NCBI GenBank assembly: GCA_937877165.1 | Contig: CALEFO010000065.1 | Coordinates: 1 to 7,820, forward strand | Source: an uncultured Lachnospiraceae bacterium | Lineage (GTDB): Bacteria; Bacillota; Clostridia; Lachnospirales; Lachnospiraceae | Length of the DNA: 7,820 nucleotides | Direction: 5' to 3' | Shown here: piece after piece, positions 5,559-7,820 of the stretch | Layout of the letters: every line of letters begins with the position of its first letter | Position numbering within the stretch: the first letter of the stretch is position 1 | Translations under genes and position numbers: made by a program | The notes under the pieces: generated by a model | Database searches by the model: none | The model's input: only the letters and a program-made list of their open reading frames with translations | What the model was told of the DNA's origin: nothing

Positions 5559-7511
5559 ATGAAGAAAACCGGCAGGATTCTTGCGGGCCTTTTGACGGGC
5601 GTGATGGCTTTGTCACTGGCAGCCTGCGGCAGCAGCTCCTCAGGTTCCGCGGACAGCGGAAGCGGAGCAAACGGAGAGAAGACCACATTCCGGACGCTCT
5701 ATACCGGTGAGGTGCAGACGCTGAACTATCTGACGACCAGTACCACCAATGATTACGCGATCAGTGCGAACATCATTGACTGCCTGGTGGATTATGATCA
5801 GTACGGCAACATTACCCCCGGACTTGCGGAAAGCTGGGAATCCAATGATGATATGACGCAGTGGACCTTCCACATCCGCAAGGGCGTCAAGTGGGTCAAC
5901 GACAAGGGCGAGGAGATGGCGGATGTGACAGCCAATGACTGGGTTGCCGCGGCACGCTACGTCAATGACGCCGCGCACGAGTCGGACAACCAGTACATGT
6001 ATGACACCGGTGCCATTGTCCATAACGCACAGGCCTATTATGATTACACCGCCTACATGCTGGCAAGCGACAACGGGACCAAGGATACGGATGAGGACGG
6101 CGAGAAGCTGGAGCCTGTGGATCCCGTGAATCCCGAGGACATCGGCGTTGAGGCGACCGATGACTACACGCTGGTTTACACGCTGGATGCCCCCTGCTCC
6201 TTCTTTACGAGCATCGTTTCCTATACTTCTTATATGCCGGTCTGCCAGGCATGCCTGGATGAGTACGGCGATTCCTTTGGCCTTGACAATGAGAGCCTCT
6301 GGTACAATGGCGCCTTTGTCCTTCAGACCTATGAGCCCCAGGAGAAGCACGTGCTTGCCAAGAACCAGTCCTACTGGGACAAGGATCACGTCTATCTGGA
6401 TGAGGTGGTTTCCACCTACAATGCGGATGCGACCAGTGTAGAAGCCAATATGTACAAGAACGGCGAGATCGACTACGCGAGCATCAGCGCAGATCTTCTG
6501 GATTCCTGGCTGAATGATGATGCCGTCAAGGATCAGGTTCACGGCTCCAGACCGGACAATTCCTTCAGCTATTTCTTCTGCTTCAACTTCGACCCGCAGT
6601 TTGATGCGGAGTACGAGCCGGAGAACTGGAAGATCGCTGTCAACAACGAGAATTTCCGCAAGGCTCTGATGGCATCCCTGGATCGCGTGAAGGCCCTGAC
6701 CGTTTCCGAGCCGTATAACCCGGAGAAGCTTTTGAACAACACGGTCACTCCTGCGAACTTCGCAGCAGCGGCAGGCAAGGACTATACACAGTATGATGCC
6801 CTGAAGGACATCACGGACGGCGACAGCTTCGATGCCTCCAAGGCACAGGAGTACCGAGACAAGGCAAAGGAAGAGCTGACCGCAGCGGGATGCACCTTCC
6901 CGATCAAGGTTCTGATGCCTTACAACCCTTCCGTTACCAACTGGGATAAGGAGTGCCAGGTCATTGAGCAGCAGATGGAAGGCGTCCTCGGATCTGACTT
7001 CATCGACATCATCGTGCAGGCAGGACCGGAGACCGGATTCCTTTCTTCGGTCAGAAGAAGCGGAGATTATGCATTCCTGAAGTGCAACTGGGGTGCGGAC
7101 TACGCGGATCCTCAGACCTGGACAGAGCCCTTCACGGAAGACAACAATTACAACTTCTGGGATAAGTCCGGAAACGACGATACGCAGAAGATTTACGACG
7201 AGTGGTCCGCGAAGGTGGCAGAGGCTGAGGCCATCTGCGATGATGATGAGGCACGCTATACTGCATTTGCAGAGGCAGAGAAGATCCTGATTGATCATGC
7301 CATCATCATTCCGTTCAAGATCGACGACGGCGGCTATGTCGCTTCCAAGCTGAATCCGATGGAAGGTGAGTATGCTCCCTACGGCGTCGCGCTTCAGAGA
7401 TACAAGTTCCAGCACCTCGGAGAGAAATCCATGAGCATGGATGAGTTCGATACCGAGCTGGAGAAGTGGCAGGCAGCAAGAACCGAGGCTCTGGAAAAAG
7501 CCGCGGAATAA
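5559..7511 (+). CDS. Oligopeptide-binding lipoprotein of a peptide ABC importer (SBP family 5)
   Basis: 650 residues of the OppA/DppA-type solute-binding family. The N-terminus is a lipoprotein signal: positive MKKTGR, a hydrophobic stretch, then LAAC with the lipidated Cys23, followed by a Ser/Gly-rich tether (24-40). The mature protein should sit on the outer face of the membrane and pass peptides to the permease. Family marks include ITPGLAESWE (85-94), WTFHIRKGVKW (102-112), ATDDYTLVYTL (199-209) and CNWGADYADPQTW (509-521). An acidic insertion lies at about 170-195. Besides Cys23 there are about nine cysteines, unusual for an exported protein in an aerobe. The start has AAGGAGG at 5544-5550, eight bases upstream. 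An OppB/DppB-type permease gene follows in the same direction, so this is the first gene of an importer operon. The substrate may be oligopeptides or another family 5 ligand; I cannot say which. Confidence 0.95.
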   Translation: MKKTGRILAGLLTGVMALSLAACGSSSSGSADSGSGANGEKTTFRTLYTGEVQTLNYLTTSTTNDYAISANIIDCLVDYDQYGNITPGLAESWESNDDMTQWTFHIRKGVKWVNDKGEEMADVTANDWVAAARYVNDAAHESDNQYMYDTGAIVHNAQAYYDYTAYMLASDNGTKDTDEDGEKLEPVDPVNPEDIGVEATDDYTLVYTLDAPCSFFTSIVSYTSYMPVCQACLDEYGDSFGLDNESLWYNGAFVLQTYEPQEKHVLAKNQSYWDKDHVYLDEVVSTYNADATSVEANMYKNGEIDYASISADLLDSWLNDDAVKDQVHGSRPDNSFSYFFCFNFDPQFDAEYEPENWKIAVNNENFRKALMASLDRVKALTVSEPYNPEKLLNNTVTPANFAAAAGKDYTQYDALKDITDGDSFDASKAQEYRDKAKEELTAAGCTFPIKVLMPYNPSVTNWDKECQVIEQQMEGVLGSDFIDIIVQAGPETGFLSSVRRSGDYAFLKCNWGADYADPQTWTEPFTEDNNYNFWDKSGNDDTQKIYDEWSAKVAEAEAICDDDEARYTAFAEAEKILIDHAIIIPFKIDDGGYVASKLNPMEGEYAPYGVALQRYKFQHLGEKSMSMDEFDTELEKWQAARTEALEKAAE

Positions 7512-7542
7512 TAAAAAAGATTGCAATCGTGGTCCAATAAGG

Positions 7543-7560
7543 GCATTATTAGTTTAATGC
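7543..7560 (+). repeat. Small stem-loop after the binding-protein gene
   Basis: GCATTA (7543-7548) and TAATGC (7555-7560) form a 6-bp stem with a 6-base loop. A 10-base palindrome, GATTGCAATC, lies just before at 7519-7528. Both are weak, but together with the GC-rich hairpin downstream they structure the spacer between lipoprotein and permease. Confidence 0.35.
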
Positions 7561-7571
7561 GTCAAATCTTT

Positions 7572-7601
7572 CCGGCAGGCGCCTGGTGCACCTGCCGGTT
7601 T
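7572..7601 (+). terminator. GC-rich stem-loop, probable partial terminator or RNA stabiliser
   Basis: CCGGCAGG (7572-7579) pairs perfectly with CCTGCCGG (7591-7598) around an 11-base loop that can add two inner pairs. Only TTT then ACG follows, too short a U-tract for full termination. Such hairpins between binding-protein and permease genes are known to protect the upstream transcript or let part of transcription through, giving more binding protein than permease. That role here is inferred. The rest of 7512-7686 shows no gene. Confidence 0.5.
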
Positions 7602-7686
7602 ACGTGCATACTGCAGTGCGGCGCGGACATCCGGGACAGCTGGATGAGCACGGCAGAAATCCAAACGCACGGAAGTGGAGGTACTT

Positions 7687-7820
7687 TTGAGCAAATACAT
7701 TCTCAAACGGCTGGTGCATTCGCTGATCACGCTGTGCATCGTCATCACCATTGTGCTGCTTTTGCTGCGCAAAATGCCGATCGAGGGATACTTCAACAAC
7801 TATGAGAAGATGTCCCAGAC
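7687..7820 (+). CDS. Peptide ABC transporter permease, OppB/DppB type (N-terminal part, cut by window end)
   Basis: The reading frame starts at a TTG codon with GGAGG five bases upstream (7677-7681) and runs off the window after 44 full codons. It reads MSKYILKRLVHSLITLCIV..., the usual opening of DppB/OppB permeases: a short basic YILKRL segment, one long hydrophobic helix (about residues 10-28), then LLRKMPIEGYF, where relatives carry LRxxP-type sequence leading into the periplasm-facing loop. No ATG lies in this frame near the ribosome site; the first in-frame ATG comes after the helix. It follows the binding protein by 175 bases in the same direction and would form the membrane channel of the same importer. 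The missing rest should contain the inner-membrane transport domain with the EAA motif. Confidence 0.85.
   Translation, partial: MSKYILKRLVHSLITLCIVITIVLLLLRKMPIEGYFNNYEKMSQ

Noticed and set aside
5525..5710. Leader open frame starting at ATG 5525 in another frame before the lipoprotein gene
   Set aside because: It has AAGG only two bases upstream, runs far into the lipoprotein gene out of frame, and shows no leader-peptide character.
5640..7526. Minus-strand open frame of 628 codons opposite the binding-protein gene
   Set aside because: A product of codon bias in a strongly biased gene. It has no domain and simply mirrors the lipoprotein gene.
1..7820. CRISPR arrays, insertion sequences, tRNA or rRNA genes, phage or plasmid elements
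   Set aside because: No repeat arrays, transposase frames or structural RNA patterns were seen on either strand.

Overview
The window looks like chromosomal DNA from a low-oxygen Bacillota (Firmicutes) lineage, probably a Clostridia/Lachnospiraceae-type gut anaerobe. Four things point there: strong AGGAGG-type ribosome binding sites before most genes, a Gram-positive-type peptide-binding lipoprotein, a Bacillus/Clostridium-type xanthine phosphoribosyltransferase, and many cysteines in the mature part of an exported protein, which suits an anaerobe. Base composition is in the mid-50s percent GC by eye. I cannot name the species.

Layout, left to right: xpt (xanthine salvage) on the minus strand at 71-640; a 171-bp divergent intergenic region holding the xpt promoter; a half-size ABC exporter (MsbA/LmrA type) on the plus strand at 812-2560; a convergent intergenic region with a long intrinsic terminator that serves the minus strand; a two-gene minus-strand operon of an M19 membrane-dipeptidase-family zinc peptidase (4135-5232) followed by a transglutaminase-like cysteine protein (2690-4111); a 326-bp divergent regulatory region; and on the plus strand a family 5 oligopeptide-binding lipoprotein (5559-7511), followed after a 175-bp spacer with stem-loops by the start of an OppB/DppB-type permease (7687 onward, TTG start, cut by the window edge).

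The right half reads as a peptide uptake and breakdown locus. The lipoprotein and permease would bring peptides in, and the divergent dipeptidase and transglutaminase-fold protein, neither with a visible signal peptide, would act on them in the cytoplasm. This link is inferred from gene order. Xpt and the exporter appear unrelated to it.

The window does not contain an obviously novel defence, mobile or RNA system. The points most worth checking are a shared 12-bp palindrome (AT-N-GTATAC-N-AT) at the xpt and binding-protein promoters, a possible helix that could hide the ribosome binding site of the binding-protein gene, the uncharacterised N-terminal part of the transglutaminase-like protein, and a Pro/Ser/Ala-rich insertion in the dipeptidase.
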